A stretch of 64,000 nucleotides of DNA from SZUA-442 sp963753185 (GCA_963753185.1 CAVWBO010000007.1:2542001-2606000); one strand, 5' to 3'. Positions 19,007-28,386 are shown, counted from the stretch's first letter. A program made the numbers and translations. The notes: a model not told the origin generated them from the letters alone.

Positions 19007-19229
19007 ACCCCGGGCCGACGCGGTCAGCACCAGCGTCACCGCCATCCGAGGTCCCAGACGCACGCGAGCTCGTGTCTACGCCTCGCGCCCCCGCCTCCTA
19101 AGGCGCGTACTAAGAAATCGATAAGGAAAAACCTAATGGATTGATGGACATCGGATCCCATCCGTCGCTACCTTGGACTTCTCGCAGCGTCCACGACGCC
19201 GCGAACAACGGGAAAGAGATGGAGGAACC

Positions 19230-20939
19230 ATGAAGCGAACGACCGCATGGTTCATGTTGGTGCTTGCACTTGCGATGGTTGCGTCAGCGTGTTCCGGAGA
19301 TGACTCCGGCGAGCCTGAAGAGACGACGACCACCACGACCGAGGCACCAGCTGAATCGACAACCACGACAACGAGGGCTCCGGACCCAGGGTTCGAAGGC
19401 CTCGTGCTCGACGCAGGAGGCTGTGACTACGGCGGCCGCGTCGAGAAGATCAGCGCCACCGATGAGTTCACCGTCGAATTCGACCTGTGCGGACCGCACC
19501 CCGCGTTCCTGTCACAGATCGCCTTCAGCGTGTTCGGCATCCAGCCACAAGAGCACCTCGAAGCGACCGGCGGCTCACCACTCGACGAACCTGTCGGGAC
19601 CGGCCCGTACTCCCTTCAGGACTGGATCCGAGGCGACTCGGTCGTGTTTGCGAGGAACGACAGCTACTACGGCACCGTCGCTCCACATGAGACGTTCGTC
19701 CTCAAGTGGGCAACGGAGAGCGCAGGACGGCTCATCGAGCTCCAGAGCGGCAACGCTGACGGAATGACGTTCCCCGCACCCGAGGACATCTCGGTGATCG
19801 AGGGAGACGCCAACCTGGTGCTCCTTGACAAGCCGGAGCCGAACATCTTCTACATGGGCTTCACCAACACGTTCGAGCCCTGGAACGATGTCAGGATCCG
19901 CAAGGCCGTTGCACTCGCGATGGACCGCCAGAGGATCGTCGATACGTTCTACCCGCCGGGTTCCGAGACCGCATCGCATTTCACACCCTGTTCCGTGGAG
20001 AACGGATGTGAGGGCGAGTCGTGGTGGGACCAGGACGTCGAAGCCGCGAAGGCCCTGATGGCCGAGGCTGGCTACCCAGACGGGTTTGCGACGACGATCT
20101 ACTACCGGGACGTGACCCGTGGGTACCTGCCTACGCCAGGCAACGTCGCGGCAGACATCCAGGCCCAGCTCAAGGAGACACTCAACATCGATGCACAGGT
20201 CATCGTGCTCGAGTCCGGTGAGTTCATCCAGTCGTCCTCGGCTGGCGAGCTCGACGGCATCCACCTCCTCGGGTGGACCGGCGACTACCCGCACGTGACG
20301 AACTTCTTGGACTTCCACTTCGCAGACACGAACCTCCAGTTCGGTGATGCGCATCCGGAGATCTACGAGCCACTCGCCACCGCCTCGCAGACAGCGAGCG
20401 CCGCAGAGGCTGCTCCACTCTACGAGCAGGCGAACAACGCCATCAAGGAGCTCATCCCGATGATCCCGATCGCCCATGGTGGCGCCGCCTATGCAGCGCT
20501 GGCATCGGTTCAGGGTGCATACGCTCCCCCATGGGGCGACAGCCAGTTCAACCTGTGGGACAACGGCGGCGACACGCTCGTGTTCGTCCAGGGCAACGAG
20601 CCCATCTCGTTGTACTGCGCTGACGAGACCGACGGTGAGTCACTGCGGGCATGCTCGCAGATCGTCGAGTCTCTGTACTCGTACGCACCAAACGGTGACG
20701 TCCAGCCACAGCTCGCGACCGAGTGCGTGCCGAATGAAGACCTGTCCCTGTGGACGTGCTCGCTCCGTCAGGGCGTCACGTTCCATAACGGTTCGACGTT
20801 CGATGCGAACGACGTCGTCGTCTCGTTCACGGCGGGACTCGATGCTTCGAGCCCGTTGCACACCGGCAACAGCGGTGTGTTCGAGTACTACGACTACCTG
20901 TGGAATGGCCTGATCAACGCACCGGCGTCAGACGGATGA
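19230..20939 (+). CDS. Circularly permuted SBP_bac_5 substrate-binding lipoprotein
   Basis: 569 residues from ATG 19230 (GGAGG 5 bases upstream). Signal peptide with lipobox ASAC (Cys21), then a Thr/Glu-rich linker to about residue 55. The body is a family 5 (peptide/nickel/oligosaccharide) binding protein in rotated order. Residues ~65-445 hold what normally follows the first 120 residues: VEKISATDEFTVEF, PVGTGPYSLQDW, then VRIRKAVALAMDRQRI and GIHLLGWTGDYPH. From residue ~446 come the canonical N-terminal elements: GGDTLVFVQGNEPISL, RACSQIVESLYSY, LRQGVTFHNGSTF, ANDVVVSF and FEYYDYLW. Many cysteines (CDYGG, PCSVENGC, ECVP, WTCSL) may form disulfides. It heads a full importer operon. Confidence 0.9.
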   Translation: MKRTTAWFMLVLALAMVASACSGDDSGEPEETTTTTTEAPAESTTTTTRAPDPGFEGLVLDAGGCDYGGRVEKISATDEFTVEFDLCGPHPAFLSQIAFSVFGIQPQEHLEATGGSPLDEPVGTGPYSLQDWIRGDSVVFARNDSYYGTVAPHETFVLKWATESAGRLIELQSGNADGMTFPAPEDISVIEGDANLVLLDKPEPNIFYMGFTNTFEPWNDVRIRKAVALAMDRQRIVDTFYPPGSETASHFTPCSVENGCEGESWWDQDVEAAKALMAEAGYPDGFATTIYYRDVTRGYLPTPGNVAADIQAQLKETLNIDAQVIVLESGEFIQSSSAGELDGIHLLGWTGDYPHVTNFLDFHFADTNLQFGDAHPEIYEPLATASQTASAAEAAPLYEQANNAIKELIPMIPIAHGGAAYAALASVQGAYAPPWGDSQFNLWDNGGDTLVFVQGNEPISLYCADETDGESLRACSQIVESLYSYAPNGDVQPQLATECVPNEDLSLWTCSLRQGVTFHNGSTFDANDVVVSFTAGLDASSPLHTGNSGVFEYYDYLWNGLINAPASDG

Positions 20940-20960
20940 TCGCCTGTTGATGTACGAATG

Positions 20961-20994
20961 ACAGAGGGGGAGGCGCTTGCGCCTCCCCCTCTGT
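20961..20994 (+). terminator. Hairpin after the binding-protein gene
   Basis: A perfect 16-base stem (20961-20976 and 20979-20994) with a two-base TT loop stands between the binding-protein stop (20939) and the permease start (21013). No clear T-run follows. It probably lets most transcripts stop after the binding protein or protects the upstream message, giving more binding protein than permease. Confidence 0.75.
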
Positions 20995-21012
20995 CTACGA
21001 TCAAGGCACTGA

Positions 21013-22092
21013 ATGCTCGGTTTCATCACACGTAGAACGCTCGTAGCGATCCCCGTCCTCATCGGGATCGTCGTCGTCGTGTTCTTCCTGATCAGGGCGA
21101 TCCCCGGGGACCCATGCACGTCGCTTCTCGGCGAGCGGGCCACCGCGGAGGCCTGCGAACGATTCAACGAGGCGAACGGCCTCAACGAACCCATCTGGGT
21201 CCAGCTCGGGATCTACATGAAGAGCGTGGTGACGTTCAACCTCGGCGACTCGATCCGATTCTCACGGCCGGTGAACCAGCTCCTCATCGAGCGCCTCCCG
21301 ACCACGACCGAACTCGCTGTCTCCGCTCTGACGCTGTCGATCGCGGTCGGCGTGCCATTGGGAATCGTCGCCGCTCGGCGACACAACTCCGCGGTCGACG
21401 CTGCCACGATGGCGTTCGCGAACGTCGGCGTCTCGATGCCGGTGTTCTGGCTCGGTCTGATGCTTGCCTACCTGTTCGCGATCGTGCTCCAGGGCACACC
21501 GCTCGAGCTGCCACCGTCTGGCCGGTTGACCGCAGGCGTCTTCTCCGTCCCCTACTACGAGGTCTGGGATTGGAACCTCAACGAGGGCACGTTCTGGGCG
21601 AGCTTCCACGAATACGTGGCGAACCACGTCATCTTCAACAGCTTCATCACCGCCCAGTGGTCCGTGTGGTGGGATGCCGTCAGGCACATGATCCTCCCCG
21701 CAATCGCGCTTGCGACGATTCCGCTCGCCATCATCGCGCGGATCACACGGAGCTCTCTGCTCGAGGCGATGAACAAGGATTACATCCGCACGGCTCGGGC
21801 GAAGGGCGCATCCGAGACGAGGGTGGTGCGAAAGCATGCACTCAGGAACTCGATGCTTCCCGTCGTCACAATCATCGGGCTCCAGCTTGGCGCGCTGCTC
21901 GGTGGCGCCGTTCTCACCGAGACGGTCTTCCGACTCGCCGGGATCGGTACGGCGCTCTTCGATGCCGTCACGGGGAGGGACTACGCAGTCGTACAGGGAT
22001 TCACCGTTGTCATCGCGACGGTGTACGTCGTCGTGAACCTCCTCGTCGACCTCTCCTACGGCTACCTCGACCCGAGGATCAGGGTGAAGTAG
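21013..22092 (+). CDS. Peptide/nickel-type ABC transporter permease (DppB-like)
   Basis: 359 residues from ATG 21013. It begins MLGFITRRTLVAIPVLIG as DppB/OppB proteins do, has about six membrane segments, and carries the EAA loop that contacts the ATPase in IRTARAKGASETRVVRKHAL near residue 258. The extracytoplasmic loops contain a DPCTSLLGERATAEACERF insert with two cysteines. It partners with the next permease in the importer for the substrate delivered by the upstream lipoprotein. The next gene starts directly after its TAG. Confidence 0.93.
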   Translation: MLGFITRRTLVAIPVLIGIVVVVFFLIRAIPGDPCTSLLGERATAEACERFNEANGLNEPIWVQLGIYMKSVVTFNLGDSIRFSRPVNQLLIERLPTTTELAVSALTLSIAVGVPLGIVAARRHNSAVDAATMAFANVGVSMPVFWLGLMLAYLFAIVLQGTPLELPPSGRLTAGVFSVPYYEVWDWNLNEGTFWASFHEYVANHVIFNSFITAQWSVWWDAVRHMILPAIALATIPLAIIARITRSSLLEAMNKDYIRTARAKGASETRVVRKHALRNSMLPVVTIIGLQLGALLGGAVLTETVFRLAGIGTALFDAVTGRDYAVVQGFTVVIATVYVVVNLLVDLSYGYLDPRIRVK

Positions 22093-23043
22093 ATGACGAG
22101 CCGAAAGACCGTTGAACTCCTCGAATCCGCGGCTGCCGCGCAGCTGCTGACCGATCCCCCGACCAGCCAATGGCGTCTCACGCTCAAGCGGTTCCGTGGA
22201 CGCAAGTCGGGCATGATCGGCCTCGGCATCGTTGTCGTCCTCATCCTCGTCGCCATCTTCGCCCCTGTGATCGCGCCGTACGGACCGAACGAGGTACTCA
22301 TCGGAAAGCAGGACGTCGGACCACGGGAGAAGCCATGCGTCCACATCCTCGGATGTGATCCCGACCAGCCCCAACACATCATGGGCACCGACGGCAACGT
22401 GCGTGACGAGTTCTCACGCGTGATCTTCGGGGCTCGCGTCAGCCTCACACTCGGCTTCTTCACGGTGACGATCGCCCTCATCATCGGCAGCATCCTCGGT
22501 GCGATCGCCGGATACGTCGGCGGGTGGTTCGACAACATCGTGATGCGATTCATGGACGTGATCCTCGGTTTCCCATCCCTCGTGCTCGCGATCGCGATCG
22601 TCGCCGTGCTCGGCCCCGGACTCCAGAACGCCCTCATCGCTATCGCGATCGTCAGCATCCCTGCCTATGCGCGCGTGATGCGATCCCAGGTGCTCTCGAT
22701 CAAGGAGAGTGACTACATCTCCGCTTCCAAGGCGCTCGGCCAGTCTGCGTTCGGGATCCTGATCCGCCGCGTCGTACCCAACGCGCTGACTCCCCTCGTC
22801 GTGCTTGCGACGCTCGGCGTTGCCACCGCGATCCTCGAAGCCGCGGGACTGTCGTTCCTCGGCCTCGGCGCCCAGCCCCCGACGGCCGAGTGGGGAACGA
22901 TGCTCGCGACGGAGCGCAACAACGTCTTCACGTCGCCTCACCTCGTCTTCTTCCCCGGGTTTGCGATCATGATCACGGTGCTCGGCTTCAACCTCATGGG
23001 TGATGGCCTGCGCGACGCCCTCGACCCATCACTGAACAAATGA
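22093..23043 (+). CDS. Peptide/nickel-type ABC transporter permease (DppC-like)
   Basis: 316 residues from ATG 22093. After an N-terminal cytosolic lead (WRLTLKRFRGRKSGMIG) come six membrane helices; HIMGTDGNVRDEFSRVIFGARVSLT is the DppC hallmark (truncated here to key residues GTD and RD-FSR) and the EAA loop is ISASKALGQSAFGILIRRV. CVHILGCDPDQ in the first loop has two Cys. Its stop overlaps the ATG of the ATPase gene by four bases. Confidence 0.93.
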   Translation: MTSRKTVELLESAAAAQLLTDPPTSQWRLTLKRFRGRKSGMIGLGIVVVLILVAIFAPVIAPYGPNEVLIGKQDVGPREKPCVHILGCDPDQPQHIMGTDGNVRDEFSRVIFGARVSLTLGFFTVTIALIIGSILGAIAGYVGGWFDNIVMRFMDVILGFPSLVLAIAIVAVLGPGLQNALIAIAIVSIPAYARVMRSQVLSIKESDYISASKALGQSAFGILIRRVVPNALTPLVVLATLGVATAILEAAGLSFLGLGAQPPTAEWGTMLATERNNVFTSPHLVFFPGFAIMITVLGFNLMGDGLRDALDPSLNK

Positions 23044-24092
23044 CGGATCACGAGCCCCTGGTCACGATCGTCCCACCGGATCTCCGGCGTGATTGGGGGG
23101 AGCGACTCCTCGAGATCACGGGCCTCAAGACGCACTTCGACACCAGAGAGGGAGTGGTCAAGGCGGTCGACGAGGTGAGCATCCACGTGGATCGGGGGGA
23201 GGTGCTCGGCATCGTCGGTGAGTCCGGGTGCGGGAAGTCGGTCATGTCGTTCTCGATCATGGGCCTCGTTCCGAAGCCGGGGGCCGTGGTCGCCGGGAAG
23301 ATCATGTTCAACGGTCGCGACATCCGCGAGATGTCCGAGCGGGAACTTCGGGAGGTTCGCGGCGAGCACATGTCGATGATCTTCCAGCAGCCGGGCTCGG
23401 CGCTCAACCCGGTCCAGAGGGCAGGTGTCCAGATCACCGAGGTCTTCGAGCTCCACCGCGACTGGTCGAAGGACGTTGAGGAGGCAAAGACGCTCGAGAT
23501 GCTCGCACAGGTGGGCATCCCCGATCCCGCTTCGCGGGCGAAGGCGTATCCGCACGAACTCTCCGGGGGGATGGCACAGAGGATCATGATCGCCATGGCC
23601 CTGTCATGCGAGCCCGAGCTGCTCATCGCCGACGAGCCGACGACCGCGCTCGACGTCACGATCCAGGCACAGATCCTCGACCTCATCAGGAACCTCCAGG
23701 CAGAGTCGAAGACGGCGGTCATCCTCATCACGCACGACCTCGGTGTCGTCGCCGAGATGGCTGACAGGGTGGCGGTGATGTACGCCGGTCAGATCGTGGA
23801 GGAGACGGACGTTCGCACGATCTTCAAGGAACCGCTCCATCCCTACACGCGCGGCCTCGTGAAGTCGATCCCCGTGCTCGGTCGCCTCTCCGACACGCTC
23901 GAGACCATCCCGGGAGTCGTACCGAGCCTGATCGACCTCCCCGTGGGATGCCGCTTCGCGTCGCGGTGCACGGCCCGGGTCGAGAACGATCTCGACATCT
24001 GCCTCGAGGTGGAACCGAGCCTGGACGAGGTGCGTCAAGGTCACAAGGTCCGCTGCTGGCTCTATGCGGACAGGGAGGACGCAGATGGGTGA
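23040..24092 (+). CDS. ABC transporter ATP-binding protein (DppD-like)
   Basis: 350 residues from ATG 23040 (ATGA overlap with the permease gene). Walker A GESGCGKS at residues 60-67, signature LSGGMAQRIMIAMAL, Walker B LLIADEPTTALD and switch His in LITHDLGVV. The C-terminal oligopeptide-transporter extension has CRFASRC and two later Cys, the small Fe-S or metal site seen in DppD/OppD. It energises the importer as a heterodimer with the next protein. Confidence 0.93.
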   Translation: MTDHEPLVTIVPPDLRRDWGERLLEITGLKTHFDTREGVVKAVDEVSIHVDRGEVLGIVGESGCGKSVMSFSIMGLVPKPGAVVAGKIMFNGRDIREMSERELREVRGEHMSMIFQQPGSALNPVQRAGVQITEVFELHRDWSKDVEEAKTLEMLAQVGIPDPASRAKAYPHELSGGMAQRIMIAMALSCEPELLIADEPTTALDVTIQAQILDLIRNLQAESKTAVILITHDLGVVAEMADRVAVMYAGQIVEETDVRTIFKEPLHPYTRGLVKSIPVLGRLSDTLETIPGVVPSLIDLPVGCRFASRCTARVENDLDICLEVEPSLDEVRQGHKVRCWLYADREDADG

Positions 24093-25089
24093 CCCGCTCG
24101 TCGTCGCGAAGGACCTCGTGATGCAGTTCCCGGTACGCGGTGGTGTGCTCCAACGTCAGATCGCAACGGTGAACGCCGTCGCCGGAGTGGACCTCACGAT
24201 CCACCGGGGGGAGACCGTCGGTCTCGTCGGTGAGTCGGGTTGCGGCAAGTCGACGCTGGGGAGGATGCTCGTGCGCCTCCTCCAGCCGACCTCGGGAACC
24301 ATCCTCTTCGACGGCGAGGACGTCACGCACGTCTCCGGCAACTCGTTGCGCCCGTTCAGGCGCCGTGCCCAGATCATCTTCCAGGACCCGTACTCGTCGC
24401 TCGATCCCCGGACCCAGGTCGGTAACTCGATCTCGGAGGGCCTCCGAATCCACGGGGTCTCGGACAAGGACGAACGCCAGACGCGCGTCTGCGACATGCT
24501 CGAGCTCGTCGGGCTCCCACGGTCGGCCAGTGGGCGATATCCGCACGAGTTCTCCGGTGGCCAGCGCCAGCGCATAGGGCTCGCACGTGCCCTGGTCCTC
24601 AAGCCGGACTTCGTCGTGGCAGATGAACCGGTTTCCGCACTCGACGTATCCGTCCAGGCACAGGTCCTCAACCTGCTGAAGGAGCTCCAGAGAGAGCTCC
24701 ACCTCACACTCCTGTTCGTCGCACACAACCTCGCCGTCGTCGAGCACATGTCCGACAGGGTGGCCGTGATGTACCTCGGCAGGATCGCTGAGATCACCGA
24801 CCGCGAACAGCTGTACCGCGCACCGCTCCATCCATACACGGAGGCACTCCTGTCGGCGATCCCGATGCCGGACCCCGACCGTCCGAGGGATCGCCAGATC
24901 CTCCAGGGTGAGGTGCCATCCCCCATCGATCCACCATCTGGGTGCTATTTCCATCCCCGATGCCCGCTCGCCGTGAAGGGGGTCTGCGACGTCGAGACGC
25001 CAGAGCTCCTCCCCGGGCGCGATCGGATCGACCACCTTGCCTCGTGCCACGTCCGCACGGGATCGCTCTCCACCACGACCACATCCTGA
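24085..25089 (+). CDS. ABC transporter ATP-binding protein (DppF-like)
   Basis: 334 residues from ATG 24085, inside the end of the previous gene (8-base overlap) with AGGGAGG upstream. Walker A GESGCGKS at 49-56, Q-loop IIFQDPYSSLDPR (typical DppF), signature FSGGQRQRIGLARAL, Walker B FVVADEPVSALD. The C-terminal extension has CYFHPRCPLAVKGVC. It closes a complete five-gene importer operon. Confidence 0.93.
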   Translation: MGDPLVVAKDLVMQFPVRGGVLQRQIATVNAVAGVDLTIHRGETVGLVGESGCGKSTLGRMLVRLLQPTSGTILFDGEDVTHVSGNSLRPFRRRAQIIFQDPYSSLDPRTQVGNSISEGLRIHGVSDKDERQTRVCDMLELVGLPRSASGRYPHEFSGGQRQRIGLARALVLKPDFVVADEPVSALDVSVQAQVLNLLKELQRELHLTLLFVAHNLAVVEHMSDRVAVMYLGRIAEITDREQLYRAPLHPYTEALLSAIPMPDPDRPRDRQILQGEVPSPIDPPSGCYFHPRCPLAVKGVCDVETPELLPGRDRIDHLASCHVRTGSLSTTTTS

Positions 25090-25122
25090 CCGTCCTGACG
25101 GCCCGCTCCGCATCGGTCCGTA

Positions 25123-25908
25123 TCAGGCTCCGGTCACGGCCGTTCCCCGGTCAATGAGCTTCGGACAGACCTCAGCAATGACGCAGACCTCACATTCGGG
25201 ATCCCGTTTGTGGCACCACGTGCGGCCTATCTCCCACATGGGGAGGTCGAGGGCGCCTGGTCGCTCCGGATGCAGGGATCTGGCCCGCTCGACCATGTGG
25301 GTGACGTTGTCGCGTTCCGCGAGCCCGGTGCGAAGCATGAGCCTGCGCACGTGCACGTCGTAGGCGATGTCGGATCCCGTCATGTCTGCGATGTCCACCC
25401 CGAGCTGCGCGTACAGGATCTCCACCGCCATGGCTGCCTTCTTCTGGCTGATCCCCCTGAACGCCGACATCCGCCCCTGGAGCTCACGAGCCGTCGGAGT
25501 TCCGGCCCACACTGCCGACGCATCGCCCCCGTACTCGTCGATCACCCGTCGTGCCCCTTCGATGACGAATGAAGACGTCTGGTTCGGGAATCGGTGGATG
25601 GCGGGAGGACCGATGAAGGCCGCGTGCACGAGATCGGGATGTCCGGCGACGAGCTCCACGCTCCACCCACCGAGGCGCTGGGCGAGGTTGTACGGCGTGG
25701 CCCATGCCCGGTCGGCAGGCATCTGGTAGTCGCAGATGACCCCGCACAAGAACCCCCATGCATCCGTTACGAGGAGATCGTTCGCGGCGGGATTGTTCGT
25801 GAGCACGGTGGTGAGCCGCGACGCCTCGATCGCGTCGAGCTCCTCACCGAATGCGAGTAGTGCTTCGACGACCCCGGGAGATGATGCAAGGGCCTTGCGA
25901 CGTCCCAT
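25123..25908 (-). CDS. HhH-GPD base-excision glycosylase (endonuclease III-like)
   Basis: 261 residues from ATG 25908. The helix-hairpin-helix region AFRGISQKKAAMAVEIL, near residue 147, is followed by YDVHVRRLMLRTGL, where the catalytic Asp of endonuclease III (VDTHV-like) would be. A C-terminal C-x6-C-x2-C-x5-C cluster (WCHKRDPECEVCVIAEVC) binds [4Fe-4S]. It probably repairs damaged bases; the N-terminal 90 residues (TNNPAANDLLVTDAW, LCGVICDYQM) mark an actinobacterial subgroup with uncertain lesion preference. Confidence 0.87.
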   Translation of the reverse strand: MGRRKALASSPGVVEALLAFGEELDAIEASRLTTVLTNNPAANDLLVTDAWGFLCGVICDYQMPADRAWATPYNLAQRLGGWSVELVAGHPDLVHAAFIGPPAIHRFPNQTSSFVIEGARRVIDEYGGDASAVWAGTPTARELQGRMSAFRGISQKKAAMAVEILYAQLGVDIADMTGSDIAYDVHVRRLMLRTGLAERDNVTHMVERARSLHPERPGALDLPMWEIGRTWCHKRDPECEVCVIAEVCPKLIDRGTAVTGA

Positions 25909-25977
25909 AGATCGGCGAGGATACCTCCGTCTTGATTCGGGCTCGGGTGGCGCACGATCCGAGGGCGTCGCTGACGG

Positions 25978-26781
25978 TCAGGTGCCGGTGAGCCGTGCGA
26001 GCTCGGTGCGCAAGGCGATCTCCTCGGCATCGGAACCTTCCCCGAGGCGCGAGGCGACGACGGGGAGGCGCCACGCGGCGACGACCCTTCGATCGATCTT
26101 CGCCCGCGAGGCGATCCTCCTCTGGTAGCCCTTCAGGAACATCCGCCGAAGGGCTGAGAGAACCCGTCGGCTGACCCCCTCCCCCGCAGGTGTGCCCACC
26201 GAGATCAGCCACATCGTCCTCGCGACATCCGCCGATGGCGACCCGGTGCTTGCACTCGCCCAATCGATCACCTGCCCACCACGCGCGGCAAGGATGATGT
26301 TTCCCGGCCGAAAGTCCCCATGGAGGAGCGAATCCCCGTCGGGCGCAGCCTTCAGGACCCCAAGGGCGGCAGCACGCTGGTGGGCGGTGATGTCGGCTCC
26401 CTCTATTCGTTCTCCCATGACGTCGAGGAGGGAAGGAAGGCCAGACGGTGTCGTCGAGAGGACGCTGTGGTGCAGGTCCGCAAACTGTCGTGCCCAGCTC
26501 CCGACGCGCATCGGATCGAGGGCGATCTCATCGAGGAGGGAATCGCCATCGACGCGATCGAACACGATCCCGTGGCGCCCGTCGATGGTGACGACGCCGT
26601 GAACTGCTGGCGCAGGAGCTCCTGCGAGGACCGCCGCCGCGGCGCGGGACGCCTCGAGGTCGGCGTCGGGTGCTGAGACACCGCGACGAAGGAGTTTCAC
26701 GACGCGGTCGTCGCCGTATCCGAACACCTCGGCGGTTCGGCCGGCTGCGATGAGTGGCCCTTTCGAGCCGTGCGCGGTCAC
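25978..26781 (-). CDS. Aminoglycoside phosphotransferase-family kinase
   Basis: 267 residues from ATG 26781. GRTAEVFGYGDDRVVKLLRR at residues ~14-33 has the ATP-binding Lys; the catalytic loop is LLHGDFRPGNIIL, and QVIDWASAS carries the metal Asp (DFG equivalent). The family phosphorylates small molecules such as choline, homoserine or antibiotics; nothing here points to resistance. It overlaps the stop of the upstream aldo/keto reductase gene by four bases. Confidence 0.85.
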   Translation of the reverse strand: MTAHGSKGPLIAAGRTAEVFGYGDDRVVKLLRRGVSAPDADLEASRAAAAVLAGAPAPAVHGVVTIDGRHGIVFDRVDGDSLLDEIALDPMRVGSWARQFADLHHSVLSTTPSGLPSLLDVMGERIEGADITAHQRAAALGVLKAAPDGDSLLHGDFRPGNIILAARGGQVIDWASASTGSPSADVARTMWLISVGTPAGEGVSRRVLSALRRMFLKGYQRRIASRAKIDRRVVAAWRLPVVASRLGEGSDAEEIALRTELARLTGT

Positions 26782-27764
26782 CAGCGTTGGTGGACGTGGG
26801 GAGCCGCGTACTCCTCGTAGATCTCAGCGATCCTGTCCATGGTCGCCTCGTCGATGTGGTCCATCTCCGATGCTGCTGCATTGTCCGCAACCTGGCGAGG
26901 GTTCTTGCCGCCCGGGATGACGGAGGACACGGCAGGGTGGTCGAGGATCCACCGCAACGCGAACTGCGCTGGCGTCACCCCCTCTGGGATGAGGGGACGA
27001 AGCGCATCCATCGCTTCGAGGGCAACCTCGAAGGGGACACCCGAGAAGGTCTCGCCCACATCGAACGCCTCCCCGTCCCGGTTGAACGCGCGGTGGTCAT
27101 CTGCCGCGAATGAAGAGCTCGCGGACATCTTCCCCGTGAGGACGCCGCTCGCGAGGGGAACCCTTGCGATGACACCCACGTTGCGTGCGGCTGCCTCCCT
27201 GAAGAAGAGCCCCGCCGGCCTGTGCCTGAGGATGTTGAAGATGATCTGGACGGTCGCGACGTTCGGGTACTCGATCGCCTTGAGCGCCTCCTCCACCTTC
27301 TCGACGCTGACGCCGTAGTGGAGCACCTTTCCCGAGGCGACCAGCTCGTCCATCGCGTCGAAGACATCGGGGAGGTAGTACGCCTCGGTGGGCGGGCAGT
27401 GCAGCTGGAGGAGGTCGAGCGAGTCCATTTCGAGGTTCTCCCGGCTGCGGTCGATGAACGCCTCGAGGTTGTCTGCGTTGTACCCCTCCGCAACATGCGG
27501 CGACAGGCGACGGCCGGCTTTGGTGGCCACGACCATCTCCGCCTCGGGTCGCTCACGGCGCACCTTGGCGATCAGTCGCTCGCTGCGTCCGTCACCGTAG
27601 ACATCTGCCGTGTCGAAGAACGTGATGCCGCGGTCCAGGGCCTCGAACAGGGAGGCCATGGCGTCGCTCTCGGTCACCTCACCCCAAGTGCCCCCGATGG
27701 CCCACGCCCCGAACCCCACCTCTGATACCCGGAGATCGGTTCTACCGAGGTCTCGATACTTCAT
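26778..27764 (-). CDS. Aldo/keto reductase
   Basis: 328 residues from ATG 27764, with a strong GGAGGAGG 9 bases upstream. The tetrad is visible: Asp and Tyr in FFDTADVYGDG, Lys in VVATKAGRR, His in LLQLHCPP. The C-terminal SSVIPGGKNPRQVADNAAA binds NADP(H). The enzyme reduces an aldehyde or ketone in the cytoplasm; the substrate is unknown. It is coupled to the kinase gene downstream. Confidence 0.9.
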   Translation of the reverse strand: MKYRDLGRTDLRVSEVGFGAWAIGGTWGEVTESDAMASLFEALDRGITFFDTADVYGDGRSERLIAKVRRERPEAEMVVATKAGRRLSPHVAEGYNADNLEAFIDRSRENLEMDSLDLLQLHCPPTEAYYLPDVFDAMDELVASGKVLHYGVSVEKVEEALKAIEYPNVATVQIIFNILRHRPAGLFFREAAARNVGVIARVPLASGVLTGKMSASSSFAADDHRAFNRDGEAFDVGETFSGVPFEVALEAMDALRPLIPEGVTPAQFALRWILDHPAVSSVIPGGKNPRQVADNAAASEMDHIDEATMDRIAEIYEEYAAPHVHQRW

Positions 27765-27897
27765 GGTGCTCACCTCCTCCGATGTCCCAAGCATGCCCCC
27801 GTTGCGATCACTACGTGCTCTCGTGGCGACACGCGATGGGAGGAAGCCATTCATGGATCATCGCCATATGCTCCACCGCCGACGATAGGAGAATCGC

Positions 27898-28386
27898 CTG
27901 CTGCGAAGACGAAGCCTCGTGCTCAGCCTCCCTGGGGCTTCCCTCGTGGTCTCCATCGCGCTGTCCGGATGCGCCGGTGCAGCACCCGATCCGATCGCCG
28001 ATACCACGACGAGCACCACAGTCGCCGCCACGGCCCCGAGCACGCCCGAACAGACCATCACGTCGACCATGGCTCCCGTCACGACAACCACCGAGGATCA
28101 GGCAACCACGACCACGACCACCAGTGAACCCGAGGTGCTGACGACGACCGGGATCGTGATCGACATGGCCGGAGACCTGGCTGCGACGACTGGCGTCACG
28201 ATCCTCGACGGGGACGGAGTGCAGATCATCTTCGTCCCATCTGCCGACGCGACCTTCCACGGAGGTCCCGTGAGCCACATCCGCGACCACCTGTTGAGTG
28301 GCCTGCCCGTCGTCGTCGAGTACCGGGTGCTCGGTGACGGGACGTTCGAGGCGATCTCGTTCGACGACGTCGATCACGACCAATGA
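27898..28386 (+). CDS. Thr-rich secreted lipoprotein, probable CTG start
   Basis: I place the start at CTG 27898 because AGGAG stands 6 bases upstream and the translation then begins with an Arg-rich n-region (LRRRS) followed by LVLSLPGASLVVSIAL and lipobox SGC. GTG 27919 is the conventional alternative but would drop the positive charges. A Thr-rich linker (residues ~30-80) precedes a small globular domain ending DDVDHDQ, with TTGIVIDMAGDLAATTGVT and VVVEYRVLGDGTFEAISF. I recognise no named family; the fold looks like small OB-type DUF5666-like modules. Confidence 0.65.
   Translation: MLRRRSLVLSLPGASLVVSIALSGCAGAAPDPIADTTTSTTVAATAPSTPEQTITSTMAPVTTTTEDQATTTTTTSEPEVLTTTGIVIDMAGDLAATTGVTILDGDGVQIIFVPSADATFHGGPVSHIRDHLLSGLPVVVEYRVLGDGTFEAISFDDVDHDQ

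Noticed and set aside
19007..19229. tRNA or riboswitch upstream of the peptide-type operon
   Set aside because: The stretch has an AT-rich patch near 19105-19140 likely to hold the promoter, but no cloverleaf or recognisable aptamer stems.
25978..26781. Aminoglycoside resistance gene
   Set aside because: Only the general kinase fold is seen; the family is broad, and the context is an aldo/keto reductase, not a resistance island.
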